Below, one piece after another: positions 16,000-22,899 of a stretch of 27,635 bases of DNA. The stretch is taken from assembly GCA_036639875.1 (NCBI GenBank), contig JAVWHX010000030.1, forward strand, positions 1-27,635. The letters are read 5' to 3'. The position numbers and the translations under genes were made by a program. This stretch comes from JAVWHX01 sp036639875 (lineage in GTDB: Bacteria; Bacillota_I; Bacilli_A; Erysipelotrichales; Coprobacillaceae). Within the stretch, counting starts at the first letter, position 1, and each line of letters starts with the position of its first letter. Under the pieces are notes generated by a model. The model searched no databases and was not told the DNA's origin. It saw only the letters and a list, made by a program, of their open reading frames with translations.

Positions 16000-16008
16000 A
16001 GTATACCA
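16000..16008 (-). promoter_or_regulatory. Extended -10 promoter of the lipoprotein operon
   Basis: TGG followed by TATACT (16005-16000, minus strand) lies about 30 bases before the chosen start at 15971. It supports that start over the one at 16028, which lies upstream of this box. Confidence 0.5.
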
Positions 16009-16050
16009 TAAAAACCATTGAATATCATTGTTTTTTATATTTACTAAAAC

Positions 16051-16073
16051 AAAAAGAACTCTTTTGAGTTCTT
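16051..16073 (-). terminator. Terminator of the DUF6465-like gene
   Basis: AAGAACTC, a four-base loop and GAGTTCTT form a perfect stem, followed on the minus strand by TTTGTTTT. Confidence 0.8.
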
Positions 16074-16102
16074 CTTTTGGGTATATTTTGTAATACTAAG
16101 AC

Positions 16103-16321
16103 TTAACCGATGTATAGTGGTTGATCATTACCAACAACTTCACCAGTTTTTGTTGTTGCAACATAATAAATTGAACAATCGTCTGGTTTATAGTAAACCT
16201 CTAGTGTATCTACAGTCGTCATTTTGACTCCACGAGTTTTAACATCTTCTTTTACTAATTTTTCAATTTCTCCTGTTTCAACATTTTTATTATTAAATTG
16301 TACTTGTAATTTTAATTTCAC
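16103..16321 (-). CDS. DUF6465-like small protein
   Basis: This 72-residue protein looks like the DUF6465 family of small Firmicute proteins: VQFNNKNVETGEIEKLVKED, then TLEVYYKPDDCSIYYVAT, the usual KPE(D)-x-x-x-YYV core. Many family members carry a Lys-rich N-terminal tail; this one has only the core. It starts with GTG at 16321, set by AAGGAGG eight bases upstream. It is a single-gene unit with its own promoter and terminator. The function is unknown. Confidence 0.75.
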   Translation of the reverse strand: MKLKLQVQFNNKNVETGEIEKLVKEDVKTRGVKMTTVDTLEVYYKPDDCSIYYVATTKTGEVVGNDQPLYIG

Positions 16322-16341
16322 TATTCATCCTCCTTAAGTTC

Positions 16342-16370
16342 ATTATAAATCAGTACTCTATCTTTTTCAA
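16342..16370 (-). promoter_or_regulatory. Sigma-A promoter of the DUF6465-like gene
   Basis: TTGAAA (16370-16365), an exact 17-base spacer and TATAAT (16347-16342) on the minus strand lie just upstream of the ribosome site. Confidence 0.8.
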
Positions 16371-16484
16371 TAGATAGCATGAATAATATATCACTTTTTT
16401 ATTATTAAAACAAAGATAATTACTAATTTTGTTATTTTCCTATAAAATTTCAATATTTATTTGTTTTATTCTGTCATTATAAAG

Positions 16485-16515
16485 AAAAGCGAATCATCTT
16501 TTATCGATAATTCGC
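16485..16515 (-). terminator. Terminator of the zinc-ribbon membrane gene
   Basis: On the minus strand GCGAATTATC, a seven-base loop and GATGATTCGC pair with one wobble, then TTTTCTTT follows. Confidence 0.8.
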
Positions 16516-16523
16516 TCATTATA

Positions 16524-17429
16524 TTATAATCTTTCAATTAAATTTTCAACGGTTACTGCTCTATATTGATTTTTTACGTATGAAAAGCTTGCTGCTGCCA
16601 TAAATCCATATCCAAATAACAAGTCTTTCATTACTGCTCCTAAGACTTCACCTTCTCCTAAGAATAGTGGTATATCTTTCATTGCATCCATAATCCCTAC
16701 ACTCATCCCATATTCTCCATATGCTGATTGTATTTCAAATCCTAAAGCTAACATTTCTGCACCAAATAACATAACAACTGCAATGACTACTCCTATGATA
16801 ATTCCTTTCTTGTCTAATCCTCCACCTAACATTTGATATCCTTTTAAACAAGCTACTGACATTACAAACCCTGTGATTCCTGCAACTATTCCTAGTTGAT
16901 AAATAACTACCCACGCAACGACTCCTATAAGCGATCCTGCCAACGCCCCTAAGATTCCTAAAGGTAGATTCACTGGTTTTGTTTCTGGCATTGTCGTTTC
17001 ATATTTTTGAAAACATGATGCACAGATTAAATCAGTATGTCCTTCTACATTACAAAAATCAACATTTACAATTTCCCCACAATGACGACAACATTGAACA
17101 TAACCTTGCACTTGTAAGAAAGCTGAGACATTTTTCATAATTCTTTGCATTTCCCAAACATCTAACTGATTACTATTTGTCATACTGATATAAAGAACTC
17201 TATCAGTATATGAGATATAGTTTACAAATGGCCCTCTATCCATTGTATTGATATACTCTTGTAACTCCCCTACTTCTACTTCTTTTTTTACTGTTGTTAC
17301 AATTGTATACTGTTTACTTTGTGCTAGAAAGTTAACAAAGTATTTATACCCATCAACTAGCCCATATGCTGCTTGATACTTTTTATTCATAGCTAATCCA
17401 ATTTGTTCTAATTCATCTAATTTTTTCAT
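16524..17429 (-). CDS. Zinc-ribbon membrane protein of unknown function
   Basis: I do not recognise this 301-residue protein. It has a soluble N-terminal half (about 1-110, mixed alpha/beta). A four-cysteine zinc ribbon follows, C114-x2-C117 (CCRHCGE) and C136-x2-C139 (CASCF). Then come four hydrophobic segments (about 156-176, 180-196, 208-231 and a weaker one near 262-285), rich in Gly and Val. The ribbon sits directly before the first span, so it is cytosolic or on the membrane face. AGGGGAA precedes the ATG. It is a single gene between two terminators. No catalytic motif is seen, and a role in membrane organisation or sensing cannot be told apart from the sequence. Confidence 0.75.
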   Translation of the reverse strand: MKKLDELEQIGLAMNKKYQAAYGLVDGYKYFVNFLAQSKQYTIVTTVKKEVEVGELQEYINTMDRGPFVNYISYTDRVLYISMTNSNQLDVWEMQRIMKNVSAFLQVQGYVQCCRHCGEIVNVDFCNVEGHTDLICASCFQKYETTMPETKPVNLPLGILGALAGSLIGVVAWVVIYQLGIVAGITGFVMSVACLKGYQMLGGGLDKKGIIIGVVIAVVMLFGAEMLALGFEIQSAYGEYGMSVGIMDAMKDIPLFLGEGEVLGAVMKDLLFGYGFMAAASFSYVKNQYRAVTVENLIERL

Positions 17430-17794
17430 ATTTCCCCTATTTACCCTTCTGTTATTTGTACATTATTTTCTTCATTTACAATCAATAATTAATACTGCTA
17501 ATCAAACAAGTAAGATAATCATCATAATTAATGTATACTTACCCATTAATTGCATTAGTAAAGTTATATCCTCAGTAACAATAAATACTATAATTGAAAC
17601 AATTGTTACGAATACTGAAAAGAATATTAATATATTTTTCTTTCCAGATTTTTATCTTTACATACATATTGTAAATATAGAAAGTCACATAATGGTAACA
17701 CACAACAAAAAATATGATTTTTTGTAACTATATGTAAAAAAGAGAAATAATCTTATGATTATCTCTCTCCTATAAAATTCCTCTTATTGAAGAA
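17430..17794. other. Intergenic gap with a possible membrane-gene remnant
   Basis: This gap of 365 bases holds the typA terminator and an open minus-strand stretch at about 17502-17651. That stretch reads as a strongly hydrophobic peptide (KNILIFFSVFVTIVSIIVF, then LMGKYTLIMMIILLV and a stop). It has no start codon and an in-frame stop just upstream. Another frame upstream reads CKDKNLERK, so a frameshifted relic of a small membrane protein is possible but unproven. Nothing else is recognised. Confidence 0.4.
17736..17767 (-). terminator. Terminator of typA
   Basis: On the minus strand GAGAGATAATC, the loop ATAA and GATTATTTCTC pair with one wobble, followed by TTTTTT. Confidence 0.85.
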
Positions 17795-19606
17795 TTATCC
17801 GTTTTTATTTGATTTTCTTCTTAATTGATCAGTTAATAAACGTTTTCTTAAACGAATTGATTTAGGTGTTACTTCAACCAATTCATCATCATTTATATAA
17901 TCTAAACAACCTTCTAAGTTATATTGTCTTGGTTTCTTTAATACAACAGTAGAGTCTTTAGAAGATGAACGAGTGTTTGTTAATTGTTTACCTTTAGTTA
18001 CATTAACAACCAAATCATTATCACGACTATGTTCTCCAACAATCATACCTTCATAAACTTGAACACCAGCACCTATAAACATAGCTCCACGATCTTCAAC
18101 TCCACCAAGTGCATAAGCTGTTGTTTGTCCTGTATCAATTGAAACTAGAACACCTAATTGTCTTTCTCCTACTGCATCACCTTCCATAGGACGGTAATCC
18201 AAGAAAGTATGATTAATAATTCCATAACCTTTTGTCATTGTTAAGAAATTAGTCATAAACCCAATTAATCCACGTGAAGGAATAATATAATGAACTTTTG
18301 TCATTCCTTCATGAGGTTCCATATTTTCAAGTGTTCCTCTTCTTAATCCTAAAGATTCAATAACACTACCAATACATTCATCAGGAGCTTCAATAAATAC
18401 TTCTTCATAAGGTTCATGTTTTACACCATCAATTTCTTTAATAATAACTTTAGGTTTAGAAACTTGTAATTCAAAGTCTTCTCTACGCATGTTTTCAATT
18501 AAAATAGATAAATGTAATTCTCCACGTCCTGATACAATCCATTCTTCACTATTTTGAATTCTTTCAATCTTTAAAGATACATCTTTATTTGTTTCTTTAA
18601 ATAATCTTTCTTCAATTTTACTTGCTGTTACGAATTTACCTTCTTTACCAGCAAATGGTGAAGTATTTGTACCAAATACCATTTGAATTGTTGGTTCATC
18701 GATACGTAATAATGGTAAAGGATCTTCATTACCAAGTGCACATACAGTTTCACCAACACCAATGTCAGCTAAACCTGCAATTGCTACGATATCTCCTGCA
18801 CCTGCTTCTTCAATTTCAATTCTATGTAATCCAATAAATCCAAATAATTTTTGAATTCTAAATTGTGTTTTTGAACCATCTGCACGAACACATACAACTG
18901 TTTCATTAACTTTAATCTTTCCTCTTTGAAGACGTCCAATACCAATACGCCCAACATAATCATTATAATCTAATAATGCAGGTTGGAATTGTAATGGTCC
19001 TTCTTCATCTACAGCTGGAGCTGGAATTTCATCGATAACCATATCAAATAAACAATCCATATTTGGAACTTGTGTTTTTAAATCATCATCTAAACTTGAA
19101 GTTCCCATTAATGCTGAAACATAAATTGTAGGGAAATCTAACTGATTGTCATCTGCTCCAAGTTCCATAAACAATTCAAGAACTTCATCCATAACTTCAT
19201 TAATACGTACAACTGGTCTATCTACCTTATTAATAACAACAATAGGTTTTACTTTTGCTTCTAATGCTTTCTTTAAAACAAAGCGTGTTTGTGGCATTGT
19301 TCCTTCATAAGCATCAACAACAAGTAAAACTCCATCAACCATATTCATAATACGTTCTACTTCTCCACCAAAATCGGCATGGCCTGGTGTATCCATAATG
19401 TTGATTCTATAATCTTTATAATTGATAGCTGTATTTTTAGCTAAAATAGTAATACCTCTTTCTCTTTCAATAGCGTTACTATCCATAGCTCTATCAGCGA
19501 TTTGTTCATTATCTTCTAATGTACCTGATAATTTCAATAATTGGTTCACCAAAGTCGTTTTACCATGGTCAACGTGTGCAATGATTGCAATATTTCTTAT
19601 ATTCAT
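17795..19606 (-). CDS. typA: Ribosome-binding GTPase TypA/BipA
   Basis: This 603-residue protein is a full-length TypA/BipA, a translational GTPase of the EF-G type that binds 70S ribosomes and helps ribosome assembly and stress growth. The G domain (about 1-200) shows IAHVDHGKTTLVNQLLK (G1), RGITILAKN (G2), DTPGHADFGGEVE (G3) and VINKVDRP (G4). The domain II beta barrel, two alpha/beta domains and the BipA-specific C-terminal domain (SRDNDLVVNVTKGKQLTN) follow. AAAGGGG precedes the ATG. It is a single-gene unit with a good promoter and terminator. No oddities are seen. Confidence 0.98.
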   Translation of the reverse strand: MNIRNIAIIAHVDHGKTTLVNQLLKLSGTLEDNEQIADRAMDSNAIERERGITILAKNTAINYKDYRINIMDTPGHADFGGEVERIMNMVDGVLLVVDAYEGTMPQTRFVLKKALEAKVKPIVVINKVDRPVVRINEVMDEVLELFMELGADDNQLDFPTIYVSALMGTSSLDDDLKTQVPNMDCLFDMVIDEIPAPAVDEEGPLQFQPALLDYNDYVGRIGIGRLQRGKIKVNETVVCVRADGSKTQFRIQKLFGFIGLHRIEIEEAGAGDIVAIAGLADIGVGETVCALGNEDPLPLLRIDEPTIQMVFGTNTSPFAGKEGKFVTASKIEERLFKETNKDVSLKIERIQNSEEWIVSGRGELHLSILIENMRREDFELQVSKPKVIIKEIDGVKHEPYEEVFIEAPDECIGSVIESLGLRRGTLENMEPHEGMTKVHYIIPSRGLIGFMTNFLTMTKGYGIINHTFLDYRPMEGDAVGERQLGVLVSIDTGQTTAYALGGVEDRGAMFIGAGVQVYEGMIVGEHSRDNDLVVNVTKGKQLTNTRSSSKDSTVVLKKPRQYNLEGCLDYINDDELVEVTPKSIRLRKRLLTDQLRRKSNKNG

Positions 19607-19632
19607 ATACGCACCCCTTTTCTAACTTTTAG

Positions 19633-19660
19633 ATTATAACATAAAAATGACAAAACACAA
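19633..19660 (-). promoter_or_regulatory. Sigma-A promoter of typA
   Basis: TTGTGT (19660-19655), a 16-base spacer and TATAAT (19638-19633) on the minus strand, with TGT before the -10 giving an extended box. Confidence 0.7.
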
Positions 19661-19685
19661 CATAAATATATACGATAAAATCAAC

Positions 19686-19707
19686 AAAAAAGAGTTGTCT
19701 CCAACTC
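19686..19707 (-). terminator. Terminator of the AzlCD-SGNH operon
   Basis: On the minus strand GAGTTG, the loop GAGA and CAACTC are followed by TTTTTT, just after the stop of the SGNH gene. Confidence 0.85.
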
Positions 19708-19710
19708 AAT

Positions 19711-20361
19711 TTACAAATTTTTCTTTATTTCTTCACTATAAGCTTTATATCCTTCTTCATTAATATGTAAACCATCAACATAATAGCTCTCAATTGGTTC
19801 ACCTTTTTTATTACATAAGGCAGGATAAACATTGATAAAGTTAACATAATGATAAGGAATAACCCGCTTATATTCTTTATAAATCATCTTTAATGTATCA
19901 TTACTTCTTAATCCTTGTTTCGTAGATTTATAACCATGCATACTTTCAATACAAGGAATACAACTTAAAAGATGAATCTGACATTCTGGTAAGTTATAAT
20001 GAATGATTTCTATCATTTCTTTAACATTTAAAGCAATATCTCTAGGACTAGCCATAATTGTATTTCCTAAATCATTTGTCCCTACCATTAAGAACACTTG
20101 TTGAGGTTGATACTTCAATACTCCTTCATCAATAAAATGAAGCAAGATATCTGATGTAATCCCACCAATTCCACAATTATGTTTATTCTCAATATCACTC
20201 ATATGTTTATCAATATCAAAATACTCAGTAATAGAATCTCCAAAGAACACTGTTCCACCACTCTCTATTCCTCTTTGATTTTTAATAATCTCTAACATTC
20301 TTCTTAAAACAGAATCTCTTAATTGATACTTATCAGTATCATACTTCATATTCTCTCTCAT
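19711..20361 (-). CDS. SGNH/GDSL-family hydrolase
   Basis: This 216-residue enzyme has the SGNH ester-hydrolase blocks: block I FFGDSITEYFD with catalytic S43, the block II glycine in CGIGGITSD, block III MVGTNDLGNT with the Asn, and block V VDGLHINEEGY with the Asp and His. It lacks a signal peptide, so it acts in the cytoplasm; relatives deacetylate sugars or cleave acyl esters. The frame opens 20 codons upstream, inside the azlD end, but ATG 20361 has AGGAGG six bases before it. It follows azlD by 10 bases and ends in a terminator, so it is the last gene of the AzlCD operon. Its link to amino-acid export is unclear. Confidence 0.92.
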   Translation of the reverse strand: MRENMKYDTDKYQLRDSVLRRMLEIIKNQRGIESGGTVFFGDSITEYFDIDKHMSDIENKHNCGIGGITSDILLHFIDEGVLKYQPQQVFLMVGTNDLGNTIMASPRDIALNVKEMIEIIHYNLPECQIHLLSCIPCIESMHGYKSTKQGLRSNDTLKMIYKEYKRVIPYHYVNFINVYPALCNKKGEPIESYYVDGLHINEEGYKAYSEEIKKNL

Positions 20362-20371
20362 AATTCTCCTC

Positions 20372-20686
20372 CTATATAAATAAAACTTGTACACATAACA
20401 TATAAACAATTGTTCCACCAAAGATTGATAACAAAGTATTTCTCTTTATCAAATGTAAAAGAACAACACTTCCAACCCCTATTATTTCACATATCCCATG
20501 TTGTCCACTTAATAAATCAACACTTTTTAAACAATAAACAACTAACATTGCCATAATTGCATATGGAAGAACTTCACCTAAATATTCAACAATTGGATTA
20601 CTCTTATTCTTAAAAATAAGAAAAGGTAATGCTCTAGTAATCATGGTTATAATCATAATCACAAATATTAATAAGAACTCATGCAT
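20372..20686 (-). CDS. azlD: AzlD-type branched-chain amino acid transport protein
   Basis: This 104-residue protein with about four spans (ITMITRALPFLIFKNKSNP, then YLGEVLPYAIMAMLVVYCL) is the small subunit of the AzlC/AzlD (YgaZ/YgaH) exporter of branched-chain amino acids and their analogues. It overlaps azlC by 8 bases, and its ribosome site AAAGGAGA lies within the last azlC codons, so translation is coupled. Size and motifs are normal. Confidence 0.9.
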   Translation of the reverse strand: MHEFLLIFVIMIITMITRALPFLIFKNKSNPIVEYLGEVLPYAIMAMLVVYCLKSVDLLSGQHGICEIIGVGSVVLLHLIKRNTLLSIFGGTIVYMLCVQVLFI

Positions 20687-21362
20687 GGCTTTGTTCTCCT
20701 TTATACATAATCATTAAACTGATAATGATTCCAATCATTGACGGAATGATAAAAGCTTCACTACCAAATAATAATAAACATATAATACTGATAATAAATC
20801 CTATATATGTATAGATATGTTTTTGTGATGTTAAGAATTGTTCTAATACAATCACAACAAATAAAGCCGTCATCGCAAAATCTAATCCTGTTGTATTGAT
20901 TGTTATTAGGGAACCAACCAATGAACCAATAACACTCCCAATAATCCAATAACATTGATCAAAGAAAGAAATAAAAAACATATAATATTTTTCATGACAC
21001 TCTTTTGGAACTGATGACCCTACTAATAATGAATAAGTTTCATCAGTTAAAGAGAAAATCATATATGGTTTGAGTTCTTGCATCTTATCAAATTTCTTTA
21101 TCATTGATAACCCATAAACAATATGTCTAGCATTAATTAGTAATGTCATAATTGCAGCACTTATAAGAGTTGCCCCTGATGTTAATAAATTAATCGCTAC
21201 AAATTGCATACTCCCCGCATAAATAAATGTACTCATTATAAAGGCATAAATCACCCCATAGCCTTTACTTTCCAGCAACATTCCAAAAGCTACTCCTAAG
21301 ACAATATATCCCATCATAACTGGAACAGATGTAAAGAATGCTTTTTTCATTGTTTTCTTCAT
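20679..21362 (-). CDS. azlC: AzlC-type branched-chain amino acid permease
   Basis: This 227-residue membrane protein is the large subunit of the AzlCD exporter. It shows PVMMGYIVLGVAFGMLLESK near the N-terminus, STFIYAGSMQFVAINLL, NARHIVYGLSM and FSLTDETYSLL, all typical of the family (PF03591). About seven spans are seen. It would export branched-chain amino acids across the cytoplasmic membrane with AzlD. AGGGTGAG precedes the ATG, and a TATAAT box lies at 21386-21381. It is the first gene of a three-gene operon. Confidence 0.93.
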   Translation of the reverse strand: MKKTMKKAFFTSVPVMMGYIVLGVAFGMLLESKGYGVIYAFIMSTFIYAGSMQFVAINLLTSGATLISAAIMTLLINARHIVYGLSMIKKFDKMQELKPYMIFSLTDETYSLLVGSSVPKECHEKYYMFFISFFDQCYWIIGSVIGSLVGSLITINTTGLDFAMTALFVVIVLEQFLTSQKHIYTYIGFIISIICLLLFGSEAFIIPSMIGIIISLMIMYKGEQSHA

Positions 21363-21380
21363 ATTCTCACCCTATTTCAC

Positions 21381-21408
21381 ATTATACTGATTTAATTAAA
21401 AAAAGGAA
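21381..21408 (-). promoter_or_regulatory. Probable promoter of the azlCD operon
   Basis: TATAAT (21386-21381, minus strand) lies 18 bases before the azlC start codon, with a weak -35 TTCCTT 16 bases further up. The short distance to the ATG means a very short leader. Confidence 0.4.
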
Positions 21409-21471
21409 GTCTTAAACTAAGCTATACACCATGTCAATTAAACTAAATTTCTCTTTTTCGTTATTATTTCA

Positions 21472-21598
21472 TGAGTGACACCTCCTATTCTATCTGGTTA
21501 CTTATCAACAGGTAGTATCACTGGTTCAATTGTACAAATTGTCATTATGCCAAACAGAGCACAACAAAAAATTAGCAGCTGAAACAGTACAACAATAA
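21472..21598 (+). pseudogene. Relic of the 3' end of a PTS EIIC (cellobiose/lactose family) gene
   Basis: The frame from 21475 reads VTPPILSGYLSTGSITGSIV and resembles the conserved PWxTPPxxSGxLxTG region of cellobiose/lactose-type EIIC proteins. The triplet before it is TGA (21472-21474), where the family has Trp, so a TGG-to-TGA change is likely. The normal last span is missing after SIVQIVI. A shifted frame then gives KKLAAETVQQ and a stop at 21596-21598, like the usual hydrophilic EIIC tail. A strong terminator follows. The gene is broken by at least a stop, a deletion and a frameshift. No upstream part remains in the window. Confidence 0.65.
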
Positions 21599-21615
21599 AA
21601 CACTATTCATTATTC

Positions 21616-21655
21616 AATAGAGACAGATATTAAATTGTCTCTATTCTTTTAATTT
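21616..21655 (+). terminator. Orphan terminator of the PTS relic
   Basis: AATAGAGACA (21616-21625), a ten-base loop and the exact complement TGTCTCTATT (21636-21645) are followed by CTTTTAATTTT on the plus strand. No intact plus-strand gene precedes it. Confidence 0.75.
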
Positions 21656-21733
21656 TATCTTTATATTTTTATTTTAATATATTTGTGATAAACTAGTGTT
21701 ACTTATAAATGACAATTTATGGAGGGTATTATA

Positions 21734-22363
21734 TTGGATAAACATATAAAAAATAATTTACTCATAACAATTATAGTATTAATGCTTGGGATGACTTTTA
21801 CCTTTTTCACTAAGTTATCTTACATTGAAACACGCTTTCTTGGAACACTATTTGCTGTATTAGAGTTATTTATTGTTATACTTATTGCAAGAAAACAAAA
21901 TATGACTTTAAAAGATATTGGGTTATGTAAACCTCATAAACCAATTGCATGGGTTATAGGAATTATATTTTCTTTACTTCCAATCACTCTCATGATTATT
22001 CTAAATGGTGGGAATATGAATACTATGTTTCCTTCAAAAACTTCACTTTATATTTGTATAATACAAACTTTATATTACTTTATTGTTGTTGCACCAAGTG
22101 AAGAAATTATTTTTAGAGGTTTTATTTTAGAAAACTTTAATAAAAAATATTCTGAAAATATAAGCATTATATTCACATCATTACTATTTTCTAGTGTTCA
22201 TATTTTTAATGGAAGTATTATCAATCTTATAATGACGTTTATCATATCCGTTATTTATTGTAAAGTGAAATTACTTAAGAGTAACAAATCACTATTCCCT
22301 TGTATGTTAGGGCATGCTATTAATGATAGTCTTAATCAATGGATTCCATATTTTATGTTTTAA
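21734..22363 (+). CDS. CPBP-family intramembrane metalloprotease
   Basis: This 209-residue protein is an Abi/CPBP (CAAX-like) membrane protease. It shows the glutamate motif PSEEIIFRGFIL, the first histidine in FSSVHIFNG and a third motif in MLGHAINDSLNQW, with about six to seven spans. Relatives cleave prenylated or peptide substrates in the membrane, often for bacteriocin maturation or immunity. The start is taken as TTG at 21734, seven bases after GGAGGG; the ATG at 21719 lies before that ribosome site and has none of its own. It is followed by an unrelated cysteine-rich gene in the same direction. Confidence 0.85.
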   Translation: MDKHIKNNLLITIIVLMLGMTFTFFTKLSYIETRFLGTLFAVLELFIVILIARKQNMTLKDIGLCKPHKPIAWVIGIIFSLLPITLMIILNGGNMNTMFPSKTSLYICIIQTLYYFIVVAPSEEIIFRGFILENFNKKYSENISIIFTSLLFSSVHIFNGSIINLIMTFIISVIYCKVKLLKSNKSLFPCMLGHAINDSLNQWIPYFMF

Positions 22364-22395
22364 ACATTATAAATCAATCACATTGGAGATAAAAA

Positions 22396-22842
22396 ATGTC
22401 TGACTATAGTATAAATGTTATTACGCAAAACCCAAATAAAAATATTTCTTATGATATCCTAACAAATGCTACAAACTATATAAAAGGAGTTTTACAAGCA
22501 GATGCTTTTTATATCAAAACTTTTGAGTATCTTATTTTTGTTGATAGTGGAACTCATTTAGAAAGTATTAAGTGCCCTTATTGTCATGATGAAATCAATT
22601 TTGAATGGTGGAATATAGCGATGGAGAAGGCCTATAAAACACATTTTGTAGATTTAGAAATTGATTTACCTTGTTGTCATAATAAAACATCACTGAATGA
22701 TTTGAATTATGACTTTCCTTGTGGCTTTTCAAAGATAAAAATTGAAATTATAAATCCAGTACAAGAATTATCAAAAGAAAATATTTATCAAATAGAGTTA
22801 TTACTTGATTGTCCTATTCGAATTATTAATACTCATATATAA
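22396..22842 (+). CDS. Cysteine-rich protein of unknown function
   Basis: I cannot name this 148-residue protein. It has a probable metal site from CPYCHDEI (about 60-63) and a later DLPCCHNK, a Trp-rich patch FEWWNIAMEKAY between them, and a PCGFSKIKIEIINP stretch. The pattern CPxC, WW, PCC, SLNDLxY, P-x-GF, NP occurs, as I recall it, in scattered uncharacterised soluble proteins of many bacteria. No signal peptide or span is present. GGAG precedes the ATG 32 bases after the CPBP gene, so the two may be cotranscribed, up to the terminator at 22841. Confidence 0.75.
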   Translation: MSDYSINVITQNPNKNISYDILTNATNYIKGVLQADAFYIKTFEYLIFVDSGTHLESIKCPYCHDEINFEWWNIAMEKAYKTHFVDLEIDLPCCHNKTSLNDLNYDFPCGFSKIKIEIINPVQELSKENIYQIELLLDCPIRIINTHI

Positions 22843-22875
22843 AAAAAATTAGGATTATATATCCTAACTTTTTTT
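22841..22875. terminator. Bidirectional terminator between the cysteine-rich gene and the PTS gene
   Basis: TTAGGAT (22849-22855), a five-base loop and ATCCTAA (22861-22867), with eight A before and CTTTTTTT after, give a hairpin usable on both strands. Confidence 0.85.
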
Positions 22876-22899
22876 ATATATAATTTTAAGGAAGAAGAT

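Larger units (their letters stand above)
21363..21733. other. Gap holding a decayed PTS gene end and its terminator
   Basis: This gap between divergent azlC and the CPBP gene contains the azlC promoter, the PTS EIIC relic at 21472-21598, its terminator, and the leader of the CPBP gene. The stretch 21409-21471 may be an older part of the same relic but has no recognisable reading. Confidence 0.6.

Noticed and set aside
16358..16377. Hairpin CTATCT/AGATAG upstream of the DUF6465-like gene
   Set aside because: Six-base stem with an eight-base loop overlapping the promoter; too weak to call an operator.
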